A stretch of 5,361 nt of DNA. Origin: Actinomycetes bacterium (GTDB lineage Bacteria > Actinomycetota > Coriobacteriia > Anaerosomatales > Anaerosomataceae). Location: positions 1 through 5,361 of the forward strand of contig JAJZRZ010000127.1 of the NCBI GenBank assembly GCA_021850085.1, read 5' to 3'. The position numbers were made by a program, and so were the translations under genes. Below are positions 1-5,129 of this stretch, in pieces (positions within the stretch are counted from its first letter, which is position 1; the number at the start of each line of letters is the position of its first letter). The notes beneath the pieces were generated by a model. It was not told where the DNA came from, did not search any database, and worked only from the letters and a program-made list of their open reading frames with translations.

Positions 1-1331
1 AGATCTTCCAGACCTGGATGGCCACGTCCGAGGAGCGCCCGCCGGGCCTCAGCAAGTACAAGCGGGGCTACGACGGCGGCGTGATGTTCGACAAGCTGTC
101 CGAGTGGCCGTTCATGGCACTGCTGTTCAACGGCTTCGGCTTCGGCATCGACTACCAGGAGCCGCGTGGCCACTACTACATGATGATCGACCAAAGCCAT
201 GTGGACCCGTCGCGCGTGCGCTCGGGTGGCGCGTGCCTCACCTGCAAGTCTCCCTACGCCGAGCAGCTGTACCGCGAGGACAAAGACGCGCTGTTCGCTG
301 CCACGTATGAGGAGGCGGTGGCGATGCTGCCTGAGGCGCATCGCTCCCTCGGCGCCACCTGCATCGATTGCCACGACAACGAGTTGCTGGAATTGAGCAC
401 GCGGCGCTGGACGATGGATGCGGCGATTCGCGAGATCGGACTCGAGCCGCACACCTTGTCGATGAACCAACAGCGGCTCATGGTCTGCGCGCAATGCCAC
501 TGCACGTACTCGGTGATGCGGGAGGACGACCGCGTGGTGGATATCGACTATCCCTGGGAGGGCAGCGAGTGGGGCGCCATCACGGTGGAGAACATCATCG
601 ACGCCCTGATGACGCAGCCCGAGCGGCTTGAGTGGACGCAGGCGGTCACTGGACTGCGTATGCCGTTCATTCGCCATCCGGACATCGAGTTCTACGCCGC
701 GAACGGCTCGACGCACTGGATGGCGGGCGTGACGTGCGCGGACTGTCACATGGGCGATATCACCCTGAACAACAAGACGGTGCCGAACCACAACCTCATG
801 AGCCCCCTCAAACGCGATATGCAGGTGTGCTTGCGCTGCCACGCCGCCACGCCCGAGGAGCTGAAAGCCGAGGTCATCGCCATCCAGGACGCGAACGCCG
901 CGCTGCTGATCGACGCTGGGTACCGTACCGCCACGGTGGCGAAGCTGATCGAGCGCGCCAACCCGTACCTGGCCACGGCGGACGTGGGCGCCAAAGCGCG
1001 CTTCGACGAGGCGGTCGAGCACTATCGGCAGGGCTTCTACCGCGTGATCTATATGGGAGCCGAGAACTCGGTGGGCTTCCACAACCCCCAGGAAGGCCGG
1101 CGGATACTCGGCGATGCGGTGACCGAGGTCGACCAGGCTGACGCCATCTTGCGCGAGCTGCTGACATCGTGGGGCGCACCGCCGCCTGCGGAGGTGCCGC
1201 TTGAGCTCGAGCGCTATCTCACCAACCGAGGCGTGTACGCGAAGGGCTTCGTCCGCGAGCAGTACTTCCCCGACCCCACGGGCCAAGCCGAGCGCAAGTG
1301 GCCCGAGAGCCTCGGGGCGCTCCTGCGGTAG
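1..1331 (+). CDS. nrfA: Ammonia-forming cytochrome c nitrite reductase NrfA (pentaheme), 5' partial
   Basis: Catalyses six-electron reduction of nitrite to ammonium outside the cytoplasmic membrane, normally fed by a quinol-oxidising partner such as NrfH. The frame is open to the left edge, reading I-F-Q-T-W before the first Met at 18, as in the NrfA QY..TW segment, so the signal peptide and N-terminus lie outside. Numbering from that Met, five heme sites are visible: C73-LTC-K77 (the lysine-ligated catalytic heme), C115-IDCH, C157-AQCH, C240-ADCH and C271-LRCH. Further family landmarks are EPRGHYY (about 48-54), a candidate active-site Arg at 66 or 68, Tyr164, His220 (catalytic), H257 and H355 in FHNPQEG (distal heme ligands). 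Aligned by eye to E. coli NrfA, calcium ligands Glu215 and Gln263 become Thr163 and Arg219, suggesting a calcium-independent type. The C-terminus carries a tail of about 45 residues past the last helix. Stop is TAG; the next gene is convergent, 18 bp away. Confidence 0.96.
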   Translation, partial: IFQTWMATSEERPPGLSKYKRGYDGGVMFDKLSEWPFMALLFNGFGFGIDYQEPRGHYYMMIDQSHVDPSRVRSGGACLTCKSPYAEQLYREDKDALFAATYEEAVAMLPEAHRSLGATCIDCHDNELLELSTRRWTMDAAIREIGLEPHTLSMNQQRLMVCAQCHCTYSVMREDDRVVDIDYPWEGSEWGAITVENIIDALMTQPERLEWTQAVTGLRMPFIRHPDIEFYAANGSTHWMAGVTCADCHMGDITLNNKTVPNHNLMSPLKRDMQVCLRCHAATPEELKAEVIAIQDANAALLIDAGYRTATVAKLIERANPYLATADVGAKARFDEAVEHYRQGFYRVIYMGAENSVGFHNPQEGRRILGDAVTEVDQADAILRELLTSWGAPPPAEVPLELERYLTNRGVYAKGFVREQYFPDPTGQAERKWPESLGALLR

Positions 1332-1349
1332 CGCGTGGCTGGTATCCGC

Positions 1350-2072
1350 CTAAAACGATACCCTGTGGAACGCGACGCCCAACCATAGGACGTCGCCGTG
1401 ACCCACCGGTCCGGCGGCCGCGTCCTCGGGACAGCCCTCGCGCACCTCGGCCTCGGTGCCGAAGACGAGCTCGGCCCAGCACGCGCGCGGGTCGCCGTCC
1501 TTCGGCCTGCCCACCGACCCGTCGCTGACGAAGTGAGCGCGGCGGCCATCGGGCGCGTCGAGCGCACGGTGATACGGGATGTGAACGTGCCCCACACACA
1601 CCACGTCTGCCTCGCCGAGGTCCGCGAGCTTTGCGAGCAACTCGTCGGTGCGGTCGGGCATCAGGTACTCGTTGATGCGACGCGGACTCCCGTGACATAG
1701 CAGCACCCGCGCGCCATCCACGGCCAGGCGCACGTCGTCCAGCAGGCCCGCGATGTACTCGTGCTCCGCATCGTCGAGCGCGGCATCCGTGCGCGCGTAG
1801 CTCTCCGCGCCGATCGTCTTGTCCTGCTCGGTGGGGTAGTAGCAGCCGCAGCTGCCGAGGCGCTTGCCCACGCCGTCGTCGTAGTTGCCGCGGATGACCG
1901 GATCACCTGTCGCGCGCACGCGAGCGATGACGCCGGAGGGATCATTCCCGTAGCCCACGAGGTCGCCAAGACAGTAGCGCTCGGCTATCCCCGCGCACAC
2001 GATATCGGCAAGCACCGCGTCGAGGGCCTGCGCGTTGGCGTGGATGTCGGAGTAGAGTGCGATGCGCCGCAT
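1350..2072 (-). CDS. Metallophosphoesterase (calcineurin-like), third gene of ars operon
   Basis: A 240-residue cytoplasmic protein of the calcineurin-like metallophosphoesterase superfamily, YfcE/MJ0936-like in size. All dinuclear metal-site motifs are present: D9-I-H11 in the first block, G36-DLVGYG with D37, GNYD with N63, CHGSP with H127, and GHVH with H162 and H164. A CGC-YYP segment follows GNYD (C75, C77), and the C-terminal GSVGRPKDGDPRA block is typical of this subgroup as I remember it. Substrate cannot be read from sequence; phosphodiester or phosphomonoester hydrolysis is the family expectation. The ATG is preceded by GGAGG with a 9-nt spacer, and the stop of acr3 lies one base upstream (TGACATG), so translation is probably coupled to acr3 and expression should follow the ArsR promoter. 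Not a known core ars gene, so a role in arsenic or phosphate-analogue stress is inference only. Confidence 0.9.
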   Translation of the reverse strand: MRRIALYSDIHANAQALDAVLADIVCAGIAERYCLGDLVGYGNDPSGVIARVRATGDPVIRGNYDDGVGKRLGSCGCYYPTEQDKTIGAESYARTDAALDDAEHEYIAGLLDDVRLAVDGARVLLCHGSPRRINEYLMPDRTDELLAKLADLGEADVVCVGHVHIPYHRALDAPDGRRAHFVSDGSVGRPKDGDPRACWAELVFGTEAEVREGCPEDAAAGPVGHGDVLWLGVAFHRVSF

Positions 2073-2073
2073 G

Positions 2074-3174
2074 TCAGATATCCTCCCCCATCACGGAGGC
2101 TTTCACCCTCGGCAGAGCGCACGCATGACGTGCGCACACCGAGGCGCGCGCGCGGTTCGCGATCCACACGAGCGAGAGCATCAGCGGCACCTCCACGAGG
2201 ACGCCCACGACCGTGGCGAGCGCCGCGCCTGAGGTGAGGCCGTACAGCGCGATGGCGACAGCCACCGCGAGCTCGAAGAAGTTGGACGCGCCGATGAAGC
2301 CGGCAGGCGCGGCCACGGGGTGCTCCAGCCGCCACCAGTACGACCACCCGTACGCTATACCGAAGATGAGGAAGGTCTGGATGGCGAGCGGGATCGCGAT
2401 GAGCAGGATATGCAGCGGATTGTTCACGATGATCTCGCCTTGGAAGATGAAGATCAGGACGAGCGTGGCAAGCAGCGCGACGATGGTCACGGGACCGAAC
2501 CTCGGTACGAACGAGTCGTTGAACCAAGCCTCTCCACGCGTGCGCACGAGCGCGTTGCGCGTGAGCCACCCCGCGGTCAGCGGCACCACCACGAAGAGCA
2601 CCACCGAAAGCGCGAGCGTCTCCCACGGGACCGGCACGCCGCTCACGCCGAGCAGCAGCGAGACGATCGGGACGAACGCCACGAGCATGATGAGGTCGTT
2701 GACGGCCACCTGCACAAGTGTGTACGCAGGGTCCCCGTCGACCAGATACGACCACACGAACACCATCGCGGTGCAGGGCGCCGCGCCGAGCAAAACGGCG
2801 CCGGCGAGATACTGCTGGGCCAGTTCGGGGGGGATGAGCCCCTTGAAGATCACGTTGAAGAACAGCCATGCGATCCCGAACATCGAGAACGGCTTGATGA
2901 CCCAGTTCACCACTGTCGTGACGACCAGCCCTTGCTTGCGCTCACCGACCCGCCTTATCGAGGCGAAGTCCACCCGCAGCATCATCGGATAGATCATCAG
3001 CCAGATGAGGATCGCCACGGGTATCGAGATCTGTGCGACCGTGAACTGGTCGAACCATTCGGCGAGGCCCGGCCACCTGCTGCCGATGAGCGTGCCCGCC
3101 GCGATGCACAGCGCCACCCACAGTGTGAGATATCGCTCGAAGACGTTCATCCGTCCGGCTACCGACTCGGTCAT
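2074..3174 (-). CDS. acr3: Arsenite efflux permease Acr3
   Basis: Integral membrane carrier of the ACR3 family (bile/arsenite/riboflavin transporter superfamily) that exports As(III), and in some members Sb(III), using the proton motive force. The 366-residue product has about ten hydrophobic segments from RYLTLWVALCIAAG onward. Key residues are visible: C134 in LGAAPCTAMVFVW, the essential thiol region of the family, and E301 in SNFFELAVAVA, the conserved acidic residue of the second half. I chose ATG at 3174: it overlaps the arsR stop as TGATG and has AGAGGA six bases upstream. ATG at 3180 sits directly on that SD, and the open frame continuing to 3387 only runs antisense-frame through arsR. 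An internal ATG at 3150 (MNVFERYLTLW) is a weaker alternative. The C-terminal tail after the last membrane segment holds two cysteines (C347, C352). Second gene of arsR-acr3-phosphoesterase. Confidence 0.95.
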   Translation of the reverse strand: MTESVAGRMNVFERYLTLWVALCIAAGTLIGSRWPGLAEWFDQFTVAQISIPVAILIWLMIYPMMLRVDFASIRRVGERKQGLVVTTVVNWVIKPFSMFGIAWLFFNVIFKGLIPPELAQQYLAGAVLLGAAPCTAMVFVWSYLVDGDPAYTLVQVAVNDLIMLVAFVPIVSLLLGVSGVPVPWETLALSVVLFVVVPLTAGWLTRNALVRTRGEAWFNDSFVPRFGPVTIVALLATLVLIFIFQGEIIVNNPLHILLIAIPLAIQTFLIFGIAYGWSYWWRLEHPVAAPAGFIGASNFFELAVAVAIALYGLTSGAALATVVGVLVEVPLMLSLVWIANRARASVCARHACALPRVKASVMGEDI

Positions 3175-3476
3175 CAGCATTCCTCTCCGTCGCATTCGGG
3201 ATACTCCGCCACGAGCGATTCCAGCGCGCACGCGAGGGTGGCAAGCCCGTCCGGGACGATGCAGTACACCATGCCGGTTCCGCGGGGGGTGGCGCGCATC
3301 AGGCCCGCCTTCTTCAAGGCGGCGAGGTGCTGCGAGATGGTGGACTGTGCGAGCGGCAGACCGGCGAAGATCTCCGCCCCCCGGCACGCGTCCTGAGCGG
3401 CGAGCAAACGAAGGATCCGTACCCGCGCCGGGTGGGCAAGGGCGCGGGCTACAGCCGCGATGTGTTCATCTTCCAC
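3174..3476 (-). CDS. arsR: ArsR-family arsenite-responsive repressor
   Basis: A 100-residue ArsR/SmtB winged-helix repressor that should bind the ars operator as a dimer and release it when As(III) or Sb(III) is bound. The fold is clear: ALAHPARVRILRLL (13-25), the recognition helix AQSTISQHLAALKKAGL (43-59), and the wing R-A-T-P-R-G-T-G-M-V-Y (61-71). Cysteines are C31, C72, C83, C95 and C100. The classic E. coli CVCDLC site in the DNA-binding helix is absent; the PECDGEEC tail offers C95 and C100, closer to the C-terminal site described for Acidithiobacillus ferrooxidans ArsR, although that one has three cysteines. The start is GTG at 3476, six bases after GAGGAG; an in-frame TAA at 3501-3503 rules out a long extension. 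First gene of the operon, overlapping acr3 by one base. Confidence 0.94.
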   Translation of the reverse strand: MEDEHIAAVARALAHPARVRILRLLAAQDACRGAEIFAGLPLAQSTISQHLAALKKAGLMRATPRGTGMVYCIVPDGLATLACALESLVAEYPECDGEEC

Positions 3477-3500
3477 CGGGGGCTCCTCGTCGCTGACGGC

Positions 3501-3522
3501 TTAATCGTATTTCTACGATAAA
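3501..3522. promoter_or_regulatory. Candidate ArsR operator (imperfect palindrome)
   Basis: Half-sites ATCGTA (3504-3509) and TACGAT (3514-3519) are perfect inverted repeats around TTTC. Symmetry continues outward at TT (3501-3502) and AA (3521-3522), with one mismatch at 3503/3520. It covers the -10 and the presumed transcription start of arsR, so a bound dimer would block RNA polymerase, as expected for an autoregulated ArsR. Its AT richness stands out from the GC-rich surroundings. Confidence 0.65.
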
Positions 3523-3544
3523 GCATCGAGGAGGGGCCGGTCAA
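3515..3544 (-). promoter_or_regulatory. Probable sigma70-type promoter of the ars operon
   Basis: On the minus strand, TTGACC (3544-3539) matches the -35 consensus at five of six positions. TATCGT (3520-3515) matches the -10 at four of six, with an 18-bp spacer. A start near 3508 would give a leader of about 30 nt before the arsR GTG. It is the only reasonable promoter in the gap upstream of arsR. Its -10 lies inside the palindrome described separately. Confidence 0.6.
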
Positions 3545-3605
3545 CGAGGGGGTCGCACGCGGGAAACGTCGAGGACGTGCTGAATGACGGGTCGCACCAC
3601 ACGCA

Positions 3606-3633
3606 CGAAGGGCGGCCCGAGGGCCGCCCTTCG
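3606..3633 (-). terminator. Perfect 13-bp hairpin downstream of csp
   Basis: A perfect 13-bp inverted repeat, CGAAGGGCGGCCC and its complement, is separated by only GA; in RNA the innermost pairs would open to form the loop. It begins 25 nt past the csp stop. Neither strand has a U-rich tract after it, so it is either a U-less terminator, as often proposed for high-GC bacteria, or an mRNA 3'-end stabilising hairpin. It would also separate csp transcription from the ars promoter about 60 bp further on. Confidence 0.6.
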
Positions 3634-3658
3634 CTGCAACCATGTGAGTCTCGCGCTG

Positions 3659-3862
3659 CTAGAGTGCGCGGACGTTGGTGGCCTGCTGCTTGCCGTTGTT
3701 GCCGGTAGCCTCATCGAACGAGACCTTCTGGCCCTCGTCGAGGGACTTGAAGCCCTCGCCCTGGATCTCGGAGAAGTGGACGAACAGGTCGTCGCCACCC
3801 TCACGCGAGATGAAGCCGTAACCCTTGTCAGCGTTGAACCACTTGACGGTACCTTCAGCCAT
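3659..3862 (-). CDS. csp: Cold-shock protein (CspA family)
   Basis: A 67-residue single cold-shock domain, an RNA and single-stranded DNA chaperone of the cytoplasm. RNP1 is KGYGFI (13-18) and RNP2 is LFVHFSEI (26-33); W8 and the aromatic patch F9, Y15, F17, F27, F30 are in place. The ending QQATNVRAL is typical. Length matches the family norm of 65-70. ATG at 3862 follows an AGGAAGAAGG purine stretch ending six bases away. In-frame upstream ATGs at 3889 and 3901 lack an SD and would add residues not found in the family. Monocistronic by appearance: its own leader and 3' hairpin flank it. The leader contains a terminator-like structure, so expression is probably regulated after initiation; family members are often cold-induced or growth-phase regulated. 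Confidence 0.97.
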   Translation of the reverse strand: MAEGTVKWFNADKGYGFISREGGDDLFVHFSEIQGEGFKSLDEGQKVSFDEATGNNGKQQATNVRAL

Positions 3863-3879
3863 TCCAAACCTTCTTCCTC

Positions 3880-3894
3880 GCCCCTCCATGGGGC
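3880..3894 (-). promoter_or_regulatory. SD-proximal hairpin in csp leader
   Basis: On the minus strand GCCCC-ATGGA-GGGGC forms a perfect 5-bp GC stem with a five-base loop, ending one base before the purine-rich ribosome binding region of csp. It could affect ribosome access. Its left arm can instead pair with ATGGGGC further upstream in the leader (3959-3953). Short, so chance formation is possible. Confidence 0.4.
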
Positions 3895-3940
3895 AAAACA
3901 AAAGGACCCGACTGCCACAGAGAATGCGGCACGTCAGGTC
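3892..3940 (-). terminator. Intrinsic-terminator-like attenuator in csp leader
   Basis: Minus-strand RNA from 3940 to 3905 folds as GACC-TGAC-(bulged G)-TGCCGC, loop AUUCUCU, GTGGCA-GTCG-GGTC: 14 pairs, two of them G-U. It is followed at once by CTTTTGTTTTG (3904-3894), with eight U in ten. This is the standard rho-independent layout. It lies between the putative csp promoter (-10 at 3979-3974) and the csp SD, so if that promoter is right it is an attenuator. The alternative is the terminator of the 77-residue gene upstream, whose stop is about 125 nt before it; but there is no room for a separate csp promoter after the U-tract. Confidence 0.7.
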
Positions 3941-3973
3941 GCAATCCTTCGGGCCCCATCGGCCCGCGCACGC

Positions 3974-3982
3974 AGTATAGCA
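3974..3982 (-). promoter_or_regulatory. Extended -10 promoter for csp
   Basis: The minus strand reads TGC-TATACT: a -10 with five of six consensus bases preceded by the TGn extension, which can compensate for the absence of a recognisable -35 here. A start near 3967 gives a leader of about 105 nt, long as in many csp genes. Confidence 0.55.
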
Positions 3983-4065
3983 GGTTTTGCGGTGAAAGCG
4001 TTGCTTTGACTCTCAATCCGCCCGGCGGCCCGCACCCTGTCCGGTGATCCCCCTCGGCGATTCCC

Positions 4066-4299
4066 TCACATGGCTCGAGCCACATGCGACGAGAGCCTGA
4101 GCAGGATTCCGCCTCCGCCGCACAACACCAGCAACAGGACCGCGGCAGCGACGCAGCCCACACGCCTGCGCTTCGGGGTCGGAGACCCGTCCGCGGCTGA
4201 GGTGGTCGCTGGTGGCGATGGCGGGGGTGGCGGGATGGTGAGCGAAGGTGAGGGCGAGGGCCCGTCGCCTTCCGGCATGCGGGGGTCGTGGTCGCTCAT
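4066..4299 (-). CDS. Small proline-rich single-pass membrane protein, unknown function
   Basis: A 77-residue protein I do not recognise. Residues 1-41 are polar and probably disordered, with a low-complexity proline stretch (SPSPSLTIPPPPPSPP, about 15-30). A basic KRRR (43-46) precedes one hydrophobic segment, VGCVAAAVLLLVLCGGGGILL (47-67), and a short tail ends RAM. By the positive-inside rule the proline-rich part faces the cytoplasm and the C-terminus is outside. C49 and C60 lie in the membrane segment; there is no credible lipobox. The start at 4299 is well supported: GAGGAGGG lies four bases before ATG. An in-frame ATG 13 codons upstream has no comparable SD. Such proline-rich N-termini with a single helix are common in actinobacterial membrane proteins of unknown role. 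Confidence 0.72.
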   Translation of the reverse strand: MSDHDPRMPEGDGPSPSPSLTIPPPPPSPPATTSAADGSPTPKRRRVGCVAAAVLLLVLCGGGGILLRLSSHVARAM

Positions 4300-4440
4300 G
4301 GTTCCCTCCTCGGAGACCGTTGGACTTAAGCGTATCATCAGCGACGCTTGCACAGACAGCGGGCGAGCGGGTACACATATGGTGAACCCGGGGCCGGCAC
4401 GCCGCCCCCGCCGCCATGAACACTTCGACCGGAGGCTGCG

Positions 4441-4656
4441 ATGTCGTGCTACCTGCGCAACATGGGTTGGATGTTCCGGGTGCTGGAACTCGACAAGGAT
4501 GCAGGCAACCGGCATCGGATGGATCGCGCCGTGCGACTCTCGCTCGGTGTCGAGTTCGAGGCGCCGTGCTCTGAAGTGGTGTCGCACCTGGATGCGCTCT
4601 CGGTGGAGGAGCGGCTCGATCTCATCGACCGCGTCGGGCGAGAACTCAGCGTCTAG
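4441..4656 (+). CDS. Small conserved MSCYLR-type protein, unknown function
   Basis: A 71-residue soluble protein with an optimal ribosome binding site (GGAGG, five-base spacer, ATG). It starts MSCYLRNM and continues with a charged helical region NRHRMDRAVRLSLGVEF (23-39), then APCSEVV with the second cysteine (C3 and C43). From memory this pattern, MxCYxRHxxD... NRxxxDRxIHxxVGVEYxxCP, recurs in small uncharacterised proteins of anaerobic bacteria and archaea; here the C-terminal half diverges into an EERLDLIDRVGREL helix. C3 and C43 could form a metal site or redox pair, but two cysteines alone do not prove it. Codon use is GC-rich like its neighbours. It is divergent from the 77-residue membrane-protein gene and convergent with the UPF0178 gene, with which it overlaps by four bases. 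Confidence 0.8.
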   Translation: MSCYLRNMGWMFRVLELDKDAGNRHRMDRAVRLSLGVEFEAPCSEVVSHLDALSVEERLDLIDRVGRELSV

Positions 4657-5114
4657 CGCTGGCGGCCCATCTGGCCGAGCAGGCGTTCGAGTTGCTCGCC
4701 GAAGTGCTCGCGGTCTTCGCCCGTGAACTTGGGAGGGCCGCCGTGCCGACCGCCTCCACGCCGAAGTTTCGCCTCGGCATGGCGCACCGCCAGCTCGGCA
4801 TCGATCGTCGCAAGATGGAAGATCCTCCCACGCGGCGAGATGGCCCCCGCCCCCTTGCCGAGCGCCATGGCCGCGAGTCCGATGTCCTGGGTGACAACCA
4901 CATCCCCCGCAGAAAGTCGTTCCACGACCGCGAAGTCGGCGGCGTCGCGGCCGCCGCTCACCTGGACGGCCTCCACGCCCGAGCGCGACGCGTAGCGTTC
5001 CAGGTTCTGCGTGCTGTTCGCCACGACCACCGCACGCAGACCGCGCGAGCGCGCGGCGGATATCGCCTCCCGAGTGACGGGACATGCGTCGGCGTCGATG
5101 AACAGCGTGGCCAC
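4653..5114 (-). CDS. yaiI: UPF0178 (YaiI/YqxD, DUF188) protein
   Basis: A 153-residue cytoplasmic protein of the YaiI/YqxD family, whose biochemical role is not established; the family has been grouped with PIN-like nuclease folds, as I recall. Hallmarks seen: FIDADACP (5-12) with D7 and D9, VVANST (31-36), GGRDAADF (54-61), DVVVTQDIGLAAMALGKGA (71-89), a PRG motif (94-96) and GGPPKFT (125-131), followed by the C-terminal helix DREHFGEQLERLL. The conserved acids D7, D9, D60 and D77 would suit a metal site. I chose GTG at 5114, which has GGGAG eight bases upstream and gives the usual short lead before VDADACP. GTG at 5123 would add three residues but abuts its only SD-like bases. It sits 15 bp behind the citrate synthase stop, so the two are probably co-transcribed. 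Confidence 0.93.
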   Translation of the reverse strand: MATLFIDADACPVTREAISAARSRGLRAVVVANSTQNLERYASRSGVEAVQVSGGRDAADFAVVERLSAGDVVVTQDIGLAAMALGKGAGAISPRGRIFHLATIDAELAVRHAEAKLRRGGGRHGGPPKFTGEDREHFGEQLERLLGQMGRQR

Positions 5115-5129
5115 GGCTGCCACTCCCGG

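Noticed and set aside
1341..1362. Inverted repeat GGTATC ... GATACC between nrfA and the phosphoesterase as a bidirectional terminator
   Set aside because: Only a 6-bp stem with a 10-base loop, and no convincing U-tract; too weak to list.
1985..2869. 294-residue minus-strand frame overlapping acr3 and the phosphoesterase
   Set aside because: An Arg-rich shadow frame without motifs, overlapping two well-supported genes.
3175..3387. N-terminal extension of the acr3 frame up to 3387
   Set aside because: The extension reads through arsR in another frame and has no family similarity; the SD and TGATG overlap support the start at 3174.
2213..3396. Long plus-strand open frames (2213-2992 and 2320-3396) opposite acr3 and arsR
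   Set aside because: They are antisense shadows in GC-rich DNA: no recognisable family, compositionally odd products rich in His, Arg and Ser/Thr, while the minus strand encodes clear Acr3 and ArsR.
3551..3597. Direct repeats GGTCGCAC (3551-3558 and 3590-3597) and inverted repeat ACGTC-GAG-GACGT (3566-3578) upstream of the ars promoter
   Set aside because: Short elements of the size expected by chance in GC-rich DNA, with no positional relation to the promoter that would imply a function.
3863..3901. Alternative csp starts at in-frame ATGs 3889 and 3901
   Set aside because: No SD precedes them, the added residues are basic and not family-like, and the MAEGTVKWF start has a good SD.
4348..4377. 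Possible plus-strand promoter TTGCAC-N18-TACACA before the 71-residue gene
   Set aside because: Each hexamer matches consensus at only three positions, so it is indistinguishable from background.
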